DNA of 64,000 nucleotides from Pectobacterium carotovorum (GCF_900129615.1 NZ_FQWI01000012.1:1-64000), one strand, 5' to 3'; shown: positions 38,348 through 47,691, numbered from the stretch's first letter. A program made the numbers and translations. The notes: generated from the letters alone by a model not told the origin.

Positions 38348-38377
38348 CTAAGAACAGGGTAGATGCTCTGTTCTTAG
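38348..38377 (+). terminator. terminator after mtnBCD
   Basis: CTAAGAACAG and CTGTTCTTAG form a 10-bp stem. A T-run (GTTTTTTAG) follows about 12 bases later. The spacing to the T-run is longer than ideal. Confidence 0.6.
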
Positions 38378-38815
38378 ATGATGATTGAGTTTTTTAGTTA
38401 GTTATCTAATTTATTCTTAATAATATTATTTCAATATTAATCAATGGACTTGCTTCGTTTTAGTCCTTTTTTTGTGCTATTGGCTCTGCGAACATCTTGT
38501 TATTCTTTACGCGTATTTTTTTAAAAGGAATAGCGTCAAGGATGCCACATGGAACGTTTTCATTACTCATACCGCTTCAACCCTGCGATTTTCTTGTCTC
38601 CCACGACGTGAACACACCGAACCTCTATTCACCCTAAATTTTCTGCGTTTTTCTCTAGCGTGATGTTTTTATCAATCTGAACTGTGGTGTGAGCAGACTC
38701 AGACCACAGCTTGAGTATTTTACTTTTCATCAGGGTAGCAACGGAACGCATCGGGCAGATCGGCGTGTGTGGTAGCCGTAGCAGCAGGACAAGAATAACA
38801 ATAAGGAGAAAGCAG
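38378..38815. other. intergenic region at the left edge of the vgrG cassette
   Basis: This is about 440 AT-rich bases with no convincing gene. No tRNA, integrase or direct repeat matching the right edge (44763-44821) is visible. It probably holds the promoter of the vgrG operon; I could not pick a clear one. Any short frames here lack ribosome sites. Confidence 0.4.
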
Positions 38816-40843
38816 GTGGCAAACAGTACAGGATTACAGTTCACCGTGAAGGTTGGCGCCCTGGAGGCAGGCACATTTGCGGTGGTGGATTTCAGGCTGG
38901 ATGAAGGACTGAACCGGCCTTTCAGCCTGTCGCTGAGTCTGGCGAGCGCGTTGCCGGATGTCGATTTTGGCGCGGTGCTGGATCAGCCGTGCGAGCTGAT
39001 GATTTGGTATGAAGGCGAACTGAAACGTCGGGTCAGCGGGATTGTCAGTGGCTTCACGCAGGGCGACACCGGATTTCGGCGCACGCGCTATCAGATGGAA
39101 GTCCGTCCGGCTCTGTGGCGGCTGGGATTACGCACCAACGCCCGTATCTTTCAGGCACAAAAGCCGGAAGCGATTATCGGTGCGCTGCTGGAAGAAGCCG
39201 GTATTACCGACTACGCCTTTGCGCTGCGTAACGAGCACGCGGTGCGAGAATATTGCGTGCAGTATCGGGAAAGCGATTTAGCCTTTATCACCCGGCTGGC
39301 CGCTGAGGAGGGAATGTACTTCTTCCACGAATACGAAGAGGGAAAACACCGTGTGGTGTTTGCCGACGATGCGGGGGCGCTGACTAAAGGCCCCGAGCTG
39401 TTCTTCAATCTGGCGACGCAGGGACTGAGTGAAGGCGAATATGTCCGGCGTTTCCACTACGCGGAGCGGGTGAGCACATCGGACGTGGAGCTGAAGGACT
39501 ACAGCTTCAAAACACCGGCTTACGGGCTGTCGCACAAGAAGATGAGCGGCGAGCTGGCGCACCAGCGCGAAAGCTATCAGCACTACGACTATCCGGGGCG
39601 CTATAAGCAAGACCCGAGTGGCAAGGCGTTCAGCGGTTACCGACTGGATGCGCTGCGCTCAGGGGCGGTGACGAGCGAAGGGGAATCCAACTGCGCGGGG
39701 CTGATGCCGGGCAACACATTTACCCTGACGGAGCACCCGAATGCGACGCTGAACGCGGTGTGGCAGACGGTGAGCGTAACGCATGTCGGGCAGCAGCCGC
39801 AGGCGCTGGAAGAGGAAAGCGGCGGCGAACCGACGACTATGAGCAACAGTTTTGCCGTGGTGAAAGGCACGACGACATGGCGCGCAGCCATGCCCTACAA
39901 ACCGATGGTGGATGGCCCGCAAATCGCCACCGTCGTCGGCCCGACTGGGGAAGAAATCTACTGTGATCAGTTCGGTCGGGTGAAACTGCAATTCCCGTGG
40001 GATCGCTACGGCGTGAGCAATGACCAGAGTTCCTGCTGGGTGCGTGTCAGTCAGGGCTGGGCGGGCGGCCAGTACGGGATGATCGCCATCCCGCGTATCG
40101 GCCATGAAGTGATCGTCAGCTTCCTTGAAGGCGATCCGGATCAGCCGATTATCACCGGGCGAACCTTCCACGCGACCAATCCCTCGCCGTACCCGCTGCC
40201 TGCCCATAAGACACGAACTGTACTGCGTACGAAGACGCATCAGGGAGAAGGGTTTAACGAGCTGCGCTTTGAAGATCAGGCCGGACAGGAGGAAATTTAC
40301 CTTCACGGTCAGAAGGATCTCAACGCGCTCGTTGAGAATGACGTCGTCTGGCATATCAAACATGATGCCCACACGGAGATTGATAATGAACGCATCACCC
40401 GCATTAAAGCTAACGACCACCTGACGGTCGAGAGCGAGAAGCGTGACCATATTACAGGGGGCTACTCACTGACTGTTGATGCCTCAATGCACCAGAAACT
40501 GGGGCAGGCATTACTGGCTGAGGCCGGACAAGAGATTCATCTTAAATCCGGCAACAAGATAGTGCTGGAAGCCGGGGCTGAACTGACGCTCAAAGTGGGT
40601 GGCAGCTTCGTGAAGATTGACCCCAGCGGTGTGACGCTAGTCGGTCCCAGCATCAAGATGAATTCAGGTGGCAGCCCGGGCTTTGGCTCTGATTGGGCGG
40701 GCCACATGCCCACCTTACCGGGAGAAGTTGAGATTGTTGCTCCACCCAAATTGCCCAAAATACCGCCTCTTGAAAAGCCGATCTGTATTCCTTGTCTGCT
40801 GCGTGCCATGGCGCAGGGCGATGCGTTGATACAGGGAGAATAA
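38816..40843 (+). CDS. vgrG: type VI secretion spike protein VgrG
   Basis: VgrG forms the trimeric puncturing spike of the T6SS tube and carries effectors. The 675-aa protein has the gp27-like base (about 1-370), the gp5 OB-fold ([20 protein letters not shown], about 400-480, with [15 protein letters not shown] and [20 protein letters not shown]) and the DUF2345-like beta-helix needle ([19 protein letters not shown] to [16 protein letters not shown]). The C-terminal tail is short ([20 protein letters not shown]), with no effector domain, so its cargo should be carried by the adaptor next door. I chose the GTG at 38816 behind ATAAGGAGAAAGCAG over an ATG far upstream at 38711. No core T6SS genes are in the window, so this is an orphan vgrG. 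Confidence 0.93.
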   Translation: MANSTGLQFTVKVGALEAGTFAVVDFRLDEGLNRPFSLSLSLASALPDVDFGAVLDQPCELMIWYEGELKRRVSGIVSGFTQGDTGFRRTRYQMEVRPALWRLGLRTNARIFQAQKPEAIIGALLEEAGITDYAFALRNEHAVREYCVQYRESDLAFITRLAAEEGMYFFHEYEEGKHRVVFADDAGALTKGPELFFNLATQGLSEGEYVRRFHYAERVSTSDVELKDYSFKTPAYGLSHKKMSGELAHQRESYQHYDYPGRYKQDPSGKAFSGYRLDALRSGAVTSEGESNCAGLMPGNTFTLTEHPNATLNAVWQTVSVTHVGQQPQALEEESGGEPTTMSNSFAVVKGTTTWRAAMPYKPMVDGPQIATVVGPTGEEIYCDQFGRVKLQFPWDRYGVSNDQSSCWVRVSQGWAGGQYGMIAIPRIGHEVIVSFLEGDPDQPIITGRTFHATNPSPYPLPAHKTRTVLRTKTHQGEGFNELRFEDQAGQEEIYLHGQKDLNALVENDVVWHIKHDAHTEIDNERITRIKANDHLTVESEKRDHITGGYSLTVDASMHQKLGQALLAEAGQEIHLKSGNKIVLEAGAELTLKVGGSFVKIDPSGVTLVGPSIKMNSGGSPGFGSDWAGHMPTLPGEVEIVAPPKLPKIPPLEKPICIPCLLRAMAQGDALIQGE

Positions 40844-40844
40844 G

Positions 40845-41570
40845 ATGCTACCCGAATCAATCTGGCATCAGGGTGCCTGTATCGTCCTGTTGGAAGGGGC
40901 TTACCTCACCACTGAACAGCGTGAACGGTTGAGCGAAAGGCCGTTTTTGCCGCTCTATTTTCATGATGACTTGTTTGAACTGATTAATCTCGGCCCCTGG
41001 CTCTGGCTGTGTCCGCATGAGGAAGAAAGATTATTGGCTACGCTCGTTCAGCAAGGGCATGTGGTTGGCCTGCTTGAGAGCAGCCAACCTCTTAGCGCCT
41101 TGCAAAAGCAGTTGGCTTTGGGGGTGAGGGTGATTGAGCCCGAAGGGCAATTTAGCCAACTGCTGCGATTCTATACCCCCCACGCGCTGCCTCTGCTTGT
41201 CGAACAACACGATGCCCCGTGGTTCGGTGGGCTTTTTGGGGGAATCGAGCGCTGGTGGTTGCGAGAATGCGACGGCAGTTGGCGCGAACTGAGCCTATCG
41301 ATCCCCCCAGATGACCCTGTTCCGGTGAAACTGACACCTGAGTTATACCGGGCGTTGCAAGGTTCACCTGATGAACATCGCGTACTGGCCCTTTGGCAAG
41401 AGGGAGAGCGCTGTGGGCATTTCCCGCCCTGTGAAAGGATGAGTATGGTTCGCAAAGCGCTGAGAAAAGCCGATCAGGCCGGCGCGATAGAGTCTCAAAG
41501 ACGGTTGTGGGCATTAGCTTATCTGGAAGGTGGTCGTCAGGCTTTAGAAGAACAAAAGGGACAAGCATGA
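40845..41570 (+). CDS. DUF4123 T6SS effector adaptor/chaperone (Tap/TEC type)
   Basis: DUF4123 proteins load a specific effector onto VgrG. The 241-aa protein shows the family N-terminal pattern (CIVLLEGAY, GPWLWLCP, then GHVVGLLESSQPLSALQKQL and LLRFYTP). It starts one base after the vgrG stop. Its own stop overlaps the next ATG (ATGA), so all genes here are coupled. By analogy its client should be the DUF2235 protein downstream. Confidence 0.85.
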   Translation: MLPESIWHQGACIVLLEGAYLTTEQRERLSERPFLPLYFHDDLFELINLGPWLWLCPHEEERLLATLVQQGHVVGLLESSQPLSALQKQLALGVRVIEPEGQFSQLLRFYTPHALPLLVEQHDAPWFGGLFGGIERWWLRECDGSWRELSLSIPPDDPVPVKLTPELYRALQGSPDEHRVLALWQEGERCGHFPPCERMSMVRKALRKADQAGAIESQRRLWALAYLEGGRQALEEQKGQA

Positions 41571-42085
41571 GCGCGGCAAGCGGTTTGACGAGAGCAATCT
41601 CGGGGCTGATCACGGCGGTATGGCAGATATTGCCGCGCTGGGGACGGTGGGTGGCAAGCATTCTTCTGGTGCTCTGGCTGGGTTGGACATTCCTGATACA
41701 GGAACGGCATGGCGGGGCGTCATTGGTTGTTATGTCAGTAATGGATCGACCCATTGGTTATGCCTATGTCAACGGGAATATGGGGGGAAACACAGATGCA
41801 TTTGACGGACGGAATGCGGGAGGGAAAACCGCAGGCCCCTACCGTATAGATGGGGATACGGCCAATATTAAATGGCTACTGAGTACAACCCTAAAGCAAC
41901 AAGAAGAACAGGGATTTCGTCCAGAGAAAAATAGCATCATCCTACCGATGCCGAAGCGTGAGAAGGGGCAAGATGATTTTTGTGTACTGTTCTTGCCAGA
42001 TAACAAGCCGATGATACGTTGGGCCTATCGCTGTCACCTTGATATGCAGGATGTAATAAACACTTATCGGACGAGGAAATTGTGA
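41567..42085 (+). CDS. DUF3304 membrane-anchored protein, copy 1
   Basis: This 172-aa protein has one hydrophobic segment (ASILLVLWLGWTFLI, about 29-43) followed by a mostly soluble DUF3304 domain (YVNGNMGGNT, GPYRIDGDTANIKWLLSTTL, KREKGQDDFCVLFLPDN). DUF3304 genes often accompany T6SS lipase-type effectors. An immunity or accessory role is suggested by context but is not proven. The ATG at 41567 overlaps the adaptor stop. A second copy lies 117 bases downstream and differs at roughly 30 positions by eye. The remnant of an effector gene starts at its stop codon. Confidence 0.8.
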   Translation: MSAASGLTRAISGLITAVWQILPRWGRWVASILLVLWLGWTFLIQERHGGASLVVMSVMDRPIGYAYVNGNMGGNTDAFDGRNAGGKTAGPYRIDGDTANIKWLLSTTLKQQEEQGFRPEKNSIILPMPKREKGQDDFCVLFLPDNKPMIRWAYRCHLDMQDVINTYRTRKL

Positions 42086-42202
42086 TGGTTGATTGGGATG
42101 ATATGGAGTGTCGCGTTGCGCGCGAAGAGAGCCGTCATCAGGCACGATAGCGACCCAGCGTGTGGCAAAGGAATTGAATCAGCAAGAGAAAAAGGGACGA
42201 AC
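42085..42202 (+). pseudogene. scar of a duplicated effector gene (5' fragment) plus 3' end of an unknown upstream gene
   Basis: Bases 42085-42150 encode 21 codons that match the start of the DUF2235 gene at 42721: MVDWDDMECRVAREESRHQA against MIDRDDMECRVAREESRHQA, then Arg and a stop. After it, 42151-42202 reads in one frame as a gene 3' end (QRVAKELNQQEKKGRT) whose stop overlaps the next DUF3304 ATG (ATGA). That is the same arrangement as the DUF4123-DUF3304 junction. I read the whole segment as the join left when a second cassette was inserted by recombination. Confidence 0.75.
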
Positions 42203-42724
42203 ATGAGCGTGGCAAGTGGTTTAACAAGAGCAATTTCGGGGCTGATCACGGCGATATGGCAGATCTTGCCGCGCTGGGGGCGGTGGACGGCAAGCATTCT
42301 GCTGGTGCTCTGGCTGGTCTGGACGTTCCTGATTCAGGAACGGCATGGCGGGGCGTCAATCGTTGTCCATTCGGTGATCGATCGCCCCATTAGCTATGTG
42401 TACGTCAACGGTAATATGGGGGGGAATACCTTTGCGTTTGATGGGCTTAATACCAGTGGTGGTACAGCAGGTCCCTACCGTATAGACGGGGATACGGTCA
42501 ATATTAAATGGCTACTGAGTGCAACCCTAAAGCAACAAGAAGAACAGGGACTTCGTCCAGAGAAAAATAGTATCACCCTACCGATGCCAAAGCGTGAGAA
42601 GGGGCAAGATGATTTTTGTGTGCTTTTTTTACCTGATAACAAACTGGTCGTGCGTTGGGTTCGCAGTTGCTATCTTGATATGGATGATGTTATTGCCCCT
42701 TATCGCACAAGGAGAGGACGATGA
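42203..42724 (+). CDS. DUF3304 membrane-anchored protein, copy 2
   Basis: This 173-aa paralogue of the preceding DUF3304 protein shares nearly all of the first 45 residues, the membrane span and the C-terminal half. Differences cluster in three patches: about 52-63, 77-87 and 148-157. The end of copy 1, IRWAYRCHLDMQDVINTYRT, reads VRWVRSCYLDMDDVIAPYRT here. If DUF3304 proteins are immunity factors, the variable patches would mark partner specificity. The start ATG at 42203 follows AAAAAGGGACGAAC. Its stop overlaps the start of the DUF2235 gene (ACGATGA). Confidence 0.8.
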   Translation: MSVASGLTRAISGLITAIWQILPRWGRWTASILLVLWLVWTFLIQERHGGASIVVHSVIDRPISYVYVNGNMGGNTFAFDGLNTSGGTAGPYRIDGDTVNIKWLLSATLKQQEEQGLRPEKNSITLPMPKREKGQDDFCVLFLPDNKLVVRWVRSCYLDMDDVIAPYRTRRGR

Positions 42725-44436
42725 TCGACAGGGACGATATGGAGTGTCGCGTTGCGCGTGAGGAAAGCCGTCATCAGGCGGGGATAGGAACTTGTTCACT
42801 GGCGTTACAGATAGGTTTCTTCTTTGATGGTCTGAAGCGAAATATCAATATGGACGAAGATAGCCAGCGGCTGACTAACATTGGGCGTTTGTTTCGCGCC
42901 CATCCTGAAATAATTTTGGCTGAACTCACCTCTTCATATTCGTATTCCAAAGTCTATATCCCCGGTTTAGGTTCCCCCCTAGAAGATACACCGTCTGAAA
43001 GACTGGACAGTATTATGGATGCCAGACAGAAGGCACTGCCAGAGGATTATGCCGATGCGCTGGTCGAGCAGGGTAAAGAAACGGCGGTCGATACTGTCAA
43101 GGGTGTTTTCAAGGGGGACTGGAGTCAGGTGCTCTCCAATCAACTGGACGACCTTCGGACCATGAAGAGTGGCCTCGACGCGGCAGCGTCTGCTGCCAAA
43201 AAGGCGGCGACCCGTGCTTTGCTCGAAGCTGCAGAACCTATTCGAGATAACCCGATAGTGGCTGAGTTGCTCATGACCGGCGTCGATGCGCGGGTAGACC
43301 TGGCTAAAAATAAGTTCAAAAAAAACCTGGCGGATATCAAAAAAGCAAATCAACTGCCCATCAAGCTAATCCAAGTTTCCGTTTTTGGTGCCGATCTAGG
43401 AGCTGCGTTGGCTCGGCGCTTTATCGACGAACTGCTGGAGTCGGTCTGTACCAAAGTGGAAAACGAATACCGTTATGAGGACAGTAAAGTCGAGGTCATT
43501 TTTGCTGGCCTGTTCGACTGTACGCGCCGCAGCTCGCTGGACATGGGGGATACCGTGGCAACCGTCTCTGACGGGGCCGGACTGGTTGCCCGGCATCCTG
43601 TTGTTGGTATGATCACCACGGCCTTTGGCGCGAAAGTGATTGAGTTCGATAAGCCTCTCCACACCGCGGTCAAAAACGCCCTGCACCTGATAGCGGCGCA
43701 CGAGCGGCGCGAATCCCGCCCTCTGTTGCCTCTGGGGCCGCTCAAATCAGGCTGGCGTGAAGTGCTTTGCCCCGGTATCAGTGAAGACGTGACGGGAGGA
43801 CTGCTACCCAACGAACAGCGCCCCAGTGCCGAGCTGTGCCGGGTGCCGTTGCGACAGATGTTCGAAACGGCGCGCAGAGCGCAGGTGCCTTTTCCCAACT
43901 TTAAAACGCTTAATCAGAAAGACCCTTACGTGGCAAGCTACTTCATCATGCAGGACAGCAGGCTGGGCTACTCGGCGAAGGCATACAGTGAGTTCTACAG
44001 CAAATGGGTGGGGAAAATGAACCCGACACCGGAAGCGTTCGAGCTGCACATGCTCCACTATTGCGTTTGGCTGGGGGAAAAATTGCATGATTACAAGATA
44101 CTTCGCCAAAACGCGACAGGAAGTGAGCGGGATAAGCTGAACGCGCAGTGGGGCTGGTTGATACAGGTCGGACGCGATGCGGAGAACGTGTTGAGAAGCA
44201 GGGGGCTGCGTCGGCAGATGTATCAGGGAGCCAATTTGGTGAAATTTTTTGATGAAACTAAGCGGGTGCCTCATGAGGCGGATATTTTCTTCAATTATTT
44301 TATGCACGACTTCGCATCAGAGGAACTCAAGTTCGCTACGCTGAAAGATCAGGCGGGTACGATGTTGAGGAACAATAATTTCTTCGTCCCACGTGGAATA
44401 GAGGTAATCGCTGCCGATGACGAAGCTGCCGCATGA
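42721..44436 (+). CDS. DUF2235 (Tle1-like) T6SS effector candidate with degenerate catalytic residues
   Basis: This 571-aa protein belongs to the DUF2235 alpha/beta-hydrolase family, which includes the T6SS phospholipase Tle1. Family landmarks are seen: GFFFDGLKRNIN (32-43), the strand before the nucleophile elbow (LIQVSVFGADLGAALARRF, 216-234), AGLFDCT (262-268) and HLIAAHERRESRPLLPL (322-338). The elbow usually reads GxSxG (GFSRG); here it is G223-A-D225-L-G227. The usual PGxHSDVGGG loop reads PGISEDVTGG (351-360), so its His is missing as well. No signal peptide is present. About 130 residues between 85 and 215 are an insert of helical, Ala/Lys-rich character. It may be a pseudoenzyme or use other chemistry. 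A coupled PAAR gene follows within 60 bases. Confidence 0.8.
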   Translation: MIDRDDMECRVAREESRHQAGIGTCSLALQIGFFFDGLKRNINMDEDSQRLTNIGRLFRAHPEIILAELTSSYSYSKVYIPGLGSPLEDTPSERLDSIMDARQKALPEDYADALVEQGKETAVDTVKGVFKGDWSQVLSNQLDDLRTMKSGLDAAASAAKKAATRALLEAAEPIRDNPIVAELLMTGVDARVDLAKNKFKKNLADIKKANQLPIKLIQVSVFGADLGAALARRFIDELLESVCTKVENEYRYEDSKVEVIFAGLFDCTRRSSLDMGDTVATVSDGAGLVARHPVVGMITTAFGAKVIEFDKPLHTAVKNALHLIAAHERRESRPLLPLGPLKSGWREVLCPGISEDVTGGLLPNEQRPSAELCRVPLRQMFETARRAQVPFPNFKTLNQKDPYVASYFIMQDSRLGYSAKAYSEFYSKWVGKMNPTPEAFELHMLHYCVWLGEKLHDYKILRQNATGSERDKLNAQWGWLIQVGRDAENVLRSRGLRRQMYQGANLVKFFDETKRVPHEADIFFNYFMHDFASEELKFATLKDQAGTMLRNNNFFVPRGIEVIAADDEAAA

Positions 44437-44495
44437 TCGTTGCAACAAGACTGACTATTTAGTTAAAAGGACTAATCAGCTAAAAGGACTAAAAA

Positions 44496-44762
44496 ATGGG
44501 TAATGCCGTTAAATTAGGCGATAGCGATACCGGGCACGGTAGCCATCCGCCGACGCCCGTTGCGGCGGGTTCATCAACGGTTAAGGTTGACGGCCTACCA
44601 TTGGCCCGACAAGGCGATCCGCTGGCTCCTCACGGCCATGACCGGAGCATTAGCAGCGGTTCATCCAGCGTACTCGTTGACGGTAAACCCGCGGTACGCT
44701 CGGGTGATGCAGTGAGCTGCGGTGGCGTGTTGATTGGCGGGGGAACGGTCACCATTGGGTGA
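44496..44762 (+). CDS. PAAR-domain T6SS spike tip protein
   Basis: This 88-aa protein is a bare PAAR domain, the conical tip that sharpens VgrG. Repeats read VAAGSSTVKVDGLPLARQGD and SGSSSVLVDGKPAVRSGDAV, and metal-binding His/Cys are at H14/H17-type and CGG positions. It has no toxin extension. It follows a ribosome site (AAAAGGACTAAAAA) and closes the vgrG cassette. Confidence 0.9.
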   Translation: MGNAVKLGDSDTGHGSHPPTPVAAGSSTVKVDGLPLARQGDPLAPHGHDRSISSGSSSVLVDGKPAVRSGDAVSCGGVLIGGGTVTIG

Positions 44763-44821
44763 TGGCTTCGCCGCGTCCGTGCGGCGTATCCTGAGGCTCT
44801 TGGAAATTTTTGGGTTTGTTA

Positions 44822-45850
44822 TCAATTCAACGCTGTCTGAAATATCCCTTCTTTGACGTCCTGTGGCGTGACCACGCCGGTGTCGAGTACCCAGCCGCTG
44901 ATTAAGGCGGCGGGAGTGACGTCGAATGCCGGGTTGTAGACGGCGGCGTTCTGCGGTGCCCACTGGCAGTGGCCGAAGCTGCCGGAGACACCAGTGACTT
45001 CGGCGGCGGCACGCTGTTCGATAGGGATGGCTCGACCGTCTGGGCACGCGGGATCGTGCGTGGTGTGCGGTGCCGCGACGTAAAACGGAATCTGGTGATA
45101 GTGCGCCAGTACCGCGAGGCTGTAAGTGCCGATTTTATTGGCGACGTCGCCATTAGCCGCAATGCGGTCTGCACCGACCCAAATTGCATCGACCTGACCC
45201 TGCGCCATCAGGCTGGCGGCCATCGAATCACAAATCAGTTGATAAGGGATGCTCAGCTCGCCCAGTTCCCACGCCGTGAGGCGTCCGCCCTGCAAAAGTG
45301 GACGTGTTTCATCGACCCACACCTGCGCGACTTTCCCCTGCTGATGTGCGCGCAGCAGCACGCCGATAGCGGTGCCGATGCCTGCCGTTGCCAGCCCGCC
45401 GGTGTTGCAGTGGGTCAGTAAGCGGCTGTTGGGTTGTACCAGCGCAGCGCCGCGATCGGCAATGCATTCACACAGGGCGCGATCTTCTTCTACCAGGCGC
45501 AGGGCTTCTTGCACCAGCGCATCGACAAACTGCGTCTGTGCCAGCGCCAGCTTCATGCGATCCAGATTGTTCATTAGGTTCACGGCGGTAGGACGCGATG
45601 CCCGCAGCGTCTCCAGCGCCTGCGCCAGTTCGGCCTGTGATAACCCTTTCTCGGCCAGCAGCGCGAGCAGCAGACTGGCGGACAGGCCAATGAGCGGTGC
45701 GCCGCGTACTCGCAGCGTCTGGATATGCTCAACCAGTGACGCGACATCTGGACACGGGCTCCAGCGTTTTTCTTGCGGTAGCGCCTGCTGGTCGAGGATC
45801 CACAGTTGGTTATCAACAATTTTCAGGCTGGTTGTGTTAAGTGTCTGCAT
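44822..45850 (-). CDS. mtnA: methylthioribose-1-phosphate isomerase MtnA
   Basis: This aldose-ketose isomerase of the eIF2B-alpha-like family converts methylthioribose-1-phosphate to methylthioribulose-1-phosphate. The catalytic Cys is in [20 protein letters not shown] and the catalytic Asp in [21 protein letters not shown]-terminal [18 protein letters not shown] is typical. The length is 342 aa. It is divergent from mtnK with a MetJ-like site between. The vgrG cassette separates it from mtnBCD. Confidence 0.95.
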   Translation of the reverse strand: MQTLNTTSLKIVDNQLWILDQQALPQEKRWSPCPDVASLVEHIQTLRVRGAPLIGLSASLLLALLAEKGLSQAELAQALETLRASRPTAVNLMNNLDRMKLALAQTQFVDALVQEALRLVEEDRALCECIADRGAALVQPNSRLLTHCNTGGLATAGIGTAIGVLLRAHQQGKVAQVWVDETRPLLQGGRLTAWELGELSIPYQLICDSMAASLMAQGQVDAIWVGADRIAANGDVANKIGTYSLAVLAHYHQIPFYVAAPHTTHDPACPDGRAIPIEQRAAAEVTGVSGSFGHCQWAPQNAAVYNPAFDVTPAALISGWVLDTGVVTPQDVKEGIFQTALN

Positions 45851-45903
45851 AGGTCGTTAAATCCATGTTGCATCGATATTCTTATTCTGCCAAGATGCCT
45901 GAT

Positions 45904-45935
45904 AGATGTATAGACGTCCGAACGTTTTTATGTCC
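45904..45935. promoter_or_regulatory. tandem MetJ-like boxes between mtnA and mtnK
   Basis: Contiguous octamers AGATGTAT, AGACGTCC, GAACGTTT and TTATGTCC match the met box AGACGTCT at 6, 7, 5 and 4 of 8 positions. The array lies midway between the two divergent salvage genes, where a repressor could block both. Confidence 0.6.
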
Positions 45936-45986
45936 ATATCTCTAATTTAAGAACAGTTTTTGATTACAGAATAGCGAGGAGTTGGA

Positions 45987-47189
45987 ATGTCACTTTACCG
46001 CACTTTTACGGCGGATGACGCTGTTGAATATGCCCGCCAGTACGGTGGTGTCAGTCAGCCGCAAACGCTGGTAGCCGCAGAAGAGATCGGCGATGGCAAT
46101 CTGAATCTGGTGTTTAAAATTAAAGATGAAGCGGGCGTCAGTCGGGTAATCGTTAAACAGGCGCTGCCCTACGTGCGCTGCGTCGGGGAATCCTGGCCGC
46201 TGACACTTGACCGCGCCCGCATTGAAGCCGAAACGTTGCTGACGCATGCGCGTTTTTGTCCGCAGCATACCGTGACCGTGTTATATCACGATCCCGAACT
46301 GGCAGTGATGGTGCAGGAAGATCTCTCCGATCATCGTATCTGGCGCAGCGAGCTGGTTAACGGCGCGGATTATCCTCAGGCGGCGGCACAGCTGGGGGAA
46401 TACCTGGCGCAGACGTTATTCCATACCTCTGATTTCTATCAGCACCCGCATGAGAAGAAAGCGGCGGTAAGCCAGTTCACTAACCCTGAACTGTGTCAGA
46501 TTACCGAAGATCTTTTCTTTACAGACCCCTATATCGATCACGAAAGAAACCAATTTGATGCTGCGCTGACGCCGGATGTGCTGGCCTTGCGTGACGATCG
46601 GGCGCTGAAGCTGGCGGTTGCCGGACTGAAGCATGGCTTCCTGAGCAAAGCGGAGGCGCTGCTGCACGGCGATATCCACAGTGGATCGATCTTTGTGGCA
46701 GAAGGGCGCTTAAAGGCGATTGATGCTGAATTCGGTTTCTACGGGCCGATTGGCTTTGATGTCGGCACCGCAGTCGGCAATCTGCTGCTGAATTATTGCG
46801 GACTGCCGGGGCTGCTGGCACCGCGCGAGGCGGCGGCGGGGCGTGAACGACGTCTGGAAGATATCCGTACGCTGTGGCAGACCTTTTCCGCCCGTTTTCT
46901 GGCATTGAGCGAAAGCGAAAGCCGCGATCCAGCGCTGGCGGAATCGGGCTATGCCGCGCTGTTTTTACAGCAGGTTTGGCGGGATGCTGTTGGTTACTGC
47001 GGCACCGAACTGATTCGCCGCACGATTGGGCTGGCGCACGTCGCCGATCTGGACAGCATTCAGGAGACGGAAGCGCGTTTAGCGTGCCAACGGCATGCTA
47101 TTTCGCTGGGCAGAACGTTAGTGCTGGCGGCTCCGCATATTGCTGATGTGGATGCGCTGCTGGCGCGTGTGCGACAGAGTGGCGCCTAA
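45987..47189 (+). CDS. mtnK: 5-methylthioribose kinase MtnK
   Basis: MtnK phosphorylates methylthioribose with ATP, the first cytoplasmic step of salvage. This aminoglycoside-phosphotransferase-like kinase of 400 aa shows the catalytic loop [16 protein letters not shown] and the metal motif [20 protein letters not shown]. The N-terminal [20 protein letters not shown] is typical. The ATG follows GAGGAGTTGGA. It is divergent from mtnA. Confidence 0.95.
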   Translation: MSLYRTFTADDAVEYARQYGGVSQPQTLVAAEEIGDGNLNLVFKIKDEAGVSRVIVKQALPYVRCVGESWPLTLDRARIEAETLLTHARFCPQHTVTVLYHDPELAVMVQEDLSDHRIWRSELVNGADYPQAAAQLGEYLAQTLFHTSDFYQHPHEKKAAVSQFTNPELCQITEDLFFTDPYIDHERNQFDAALTPDVLALRDDRALKLAVAGLKHGFLSKAEALLHGDIHSGSIFVAEGRLKAIDAEFGFYGPIGFDVGTAVGNLLLNYCGLPGLLAPREAAAGRERRLEDIRTLWQTFSARFLALSESESRDPALAESGYAALFLQQVWRDAVGYCGTELIRRTIGLAHVADLDSIQETEARLACQRHAISLGRTLVLAAPHIADVDALLARVRQSGA

Positions 47190-47212
47190 CTCGTTAATCA
47201 CGTCTGCGATAA

Positions 47213-47242
47213 CCGCTCCCGCTAACGAATCGGTGGGAGCGG
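47213..47242. terminator. possible terminator between mtnK and yajD
   Basis: CCGCTCCC and GGGAGCGG are separated by 14 bases. The T-runs are weak on both strands. Genes converge here, so a bidirectional terminator is expected. Confidence 0.4.
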
Positions 47243-47250
47243 CAAACCGA

Positions 47251-47601
47251 TTATTTCTTCCCTTTATTCATCATGGCCTGCAAATTCGCGAAAGGATTAT
47301 GGGTGGCAACACCGACATCCTTCTGCGCATCTTCACCTGCAACGACGGTCGAACCGTACATATCCGCATCGGTATATTTTGAATGCTCATGGTCGTGGCA
47401 GTAGAGGCACAGCATTTCCCAATTACTGCCATCTTCCGGATTATTGCTGTGATCGTGATCGATGTGGTGAACGGTTAATTCACGCAGGTTGGAATAGACG
47501 AATTCGCGTGAACAGCGACCACATACCCACGGGAAAAGTTTGAGCGCTTTTTCGCGGTAGCCGCTTTCAAGTCTGGCATAGTTCTTGGGGATGTAAGCCA
47601 T
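47251..47601 (-). CDS. yajD: HNH nuclease family protein YajD
   Basis: This 116-aa HNH-fold protein has the motif LTVHHIDHDHSNNPEDGSNW followed by MLCLYCHDHEH, and a zinc-type CGRC near residue 28. It matches E. coli YajD almost residue for residue. Its cellular role is not established. It lies downstream of fadE on the same strand, past a strong terminator, so it likely has its own promoter. Confidence 0.9.
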   Translation of the reverse strand: MAYIPKNYARLESGYREKALKLFPWVCGRCSREFVYSNLRELTVHHIDHDHSNNPEDGSNWEMLCLYCHDHEHSKYTDADMYGSTVVAGEDAQKDVGVATHNPFANLQAMMNKGKK

Positions 47602-47668
47602 GTGTCGGGTTTCATTCAGAAGGAAAGATGGTGTGGATTTTACAACTGATGTGCCTTTAAAGGAAAGA

Positions 47669-47691
47669 ACAGGCCGGTATAACCGGCCTGT
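47669..47691 (-). terminator. terminator after fadE
   Basis: ACAGGCCGGT and ACCGGCCTGT form a 10-bp perfect stem with the loop ATA. It overlaps or adjoins the fadE stop region; the stem starts seven bases past the stop. On the minus strand it is followed by TCTTTCCTTTAAAGG, only modestly T-rich, so efficiency is uncertain. Confidence 0.75.

Noticed and set aside
38472-38663. 63-aa frame upstream of vgrG
   Set aside because: It has no ribosome site, odd composition and no partner; it is treated as noise in AT-rich DNA.
39659-40450. Minus-strand open frame of 263 aa inside vgrG
   Set aside because: It is opposite the conserved VgrG OB-fold and needle, with no domain and no start signal.
38378-44821. 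Prophage or transposon origin of the vgrG cassette
   Set aside because: No integrase, transposase, phage structural gene other than the T6SS spike proteins, att-like repeat or tRNA target was found at the edges.
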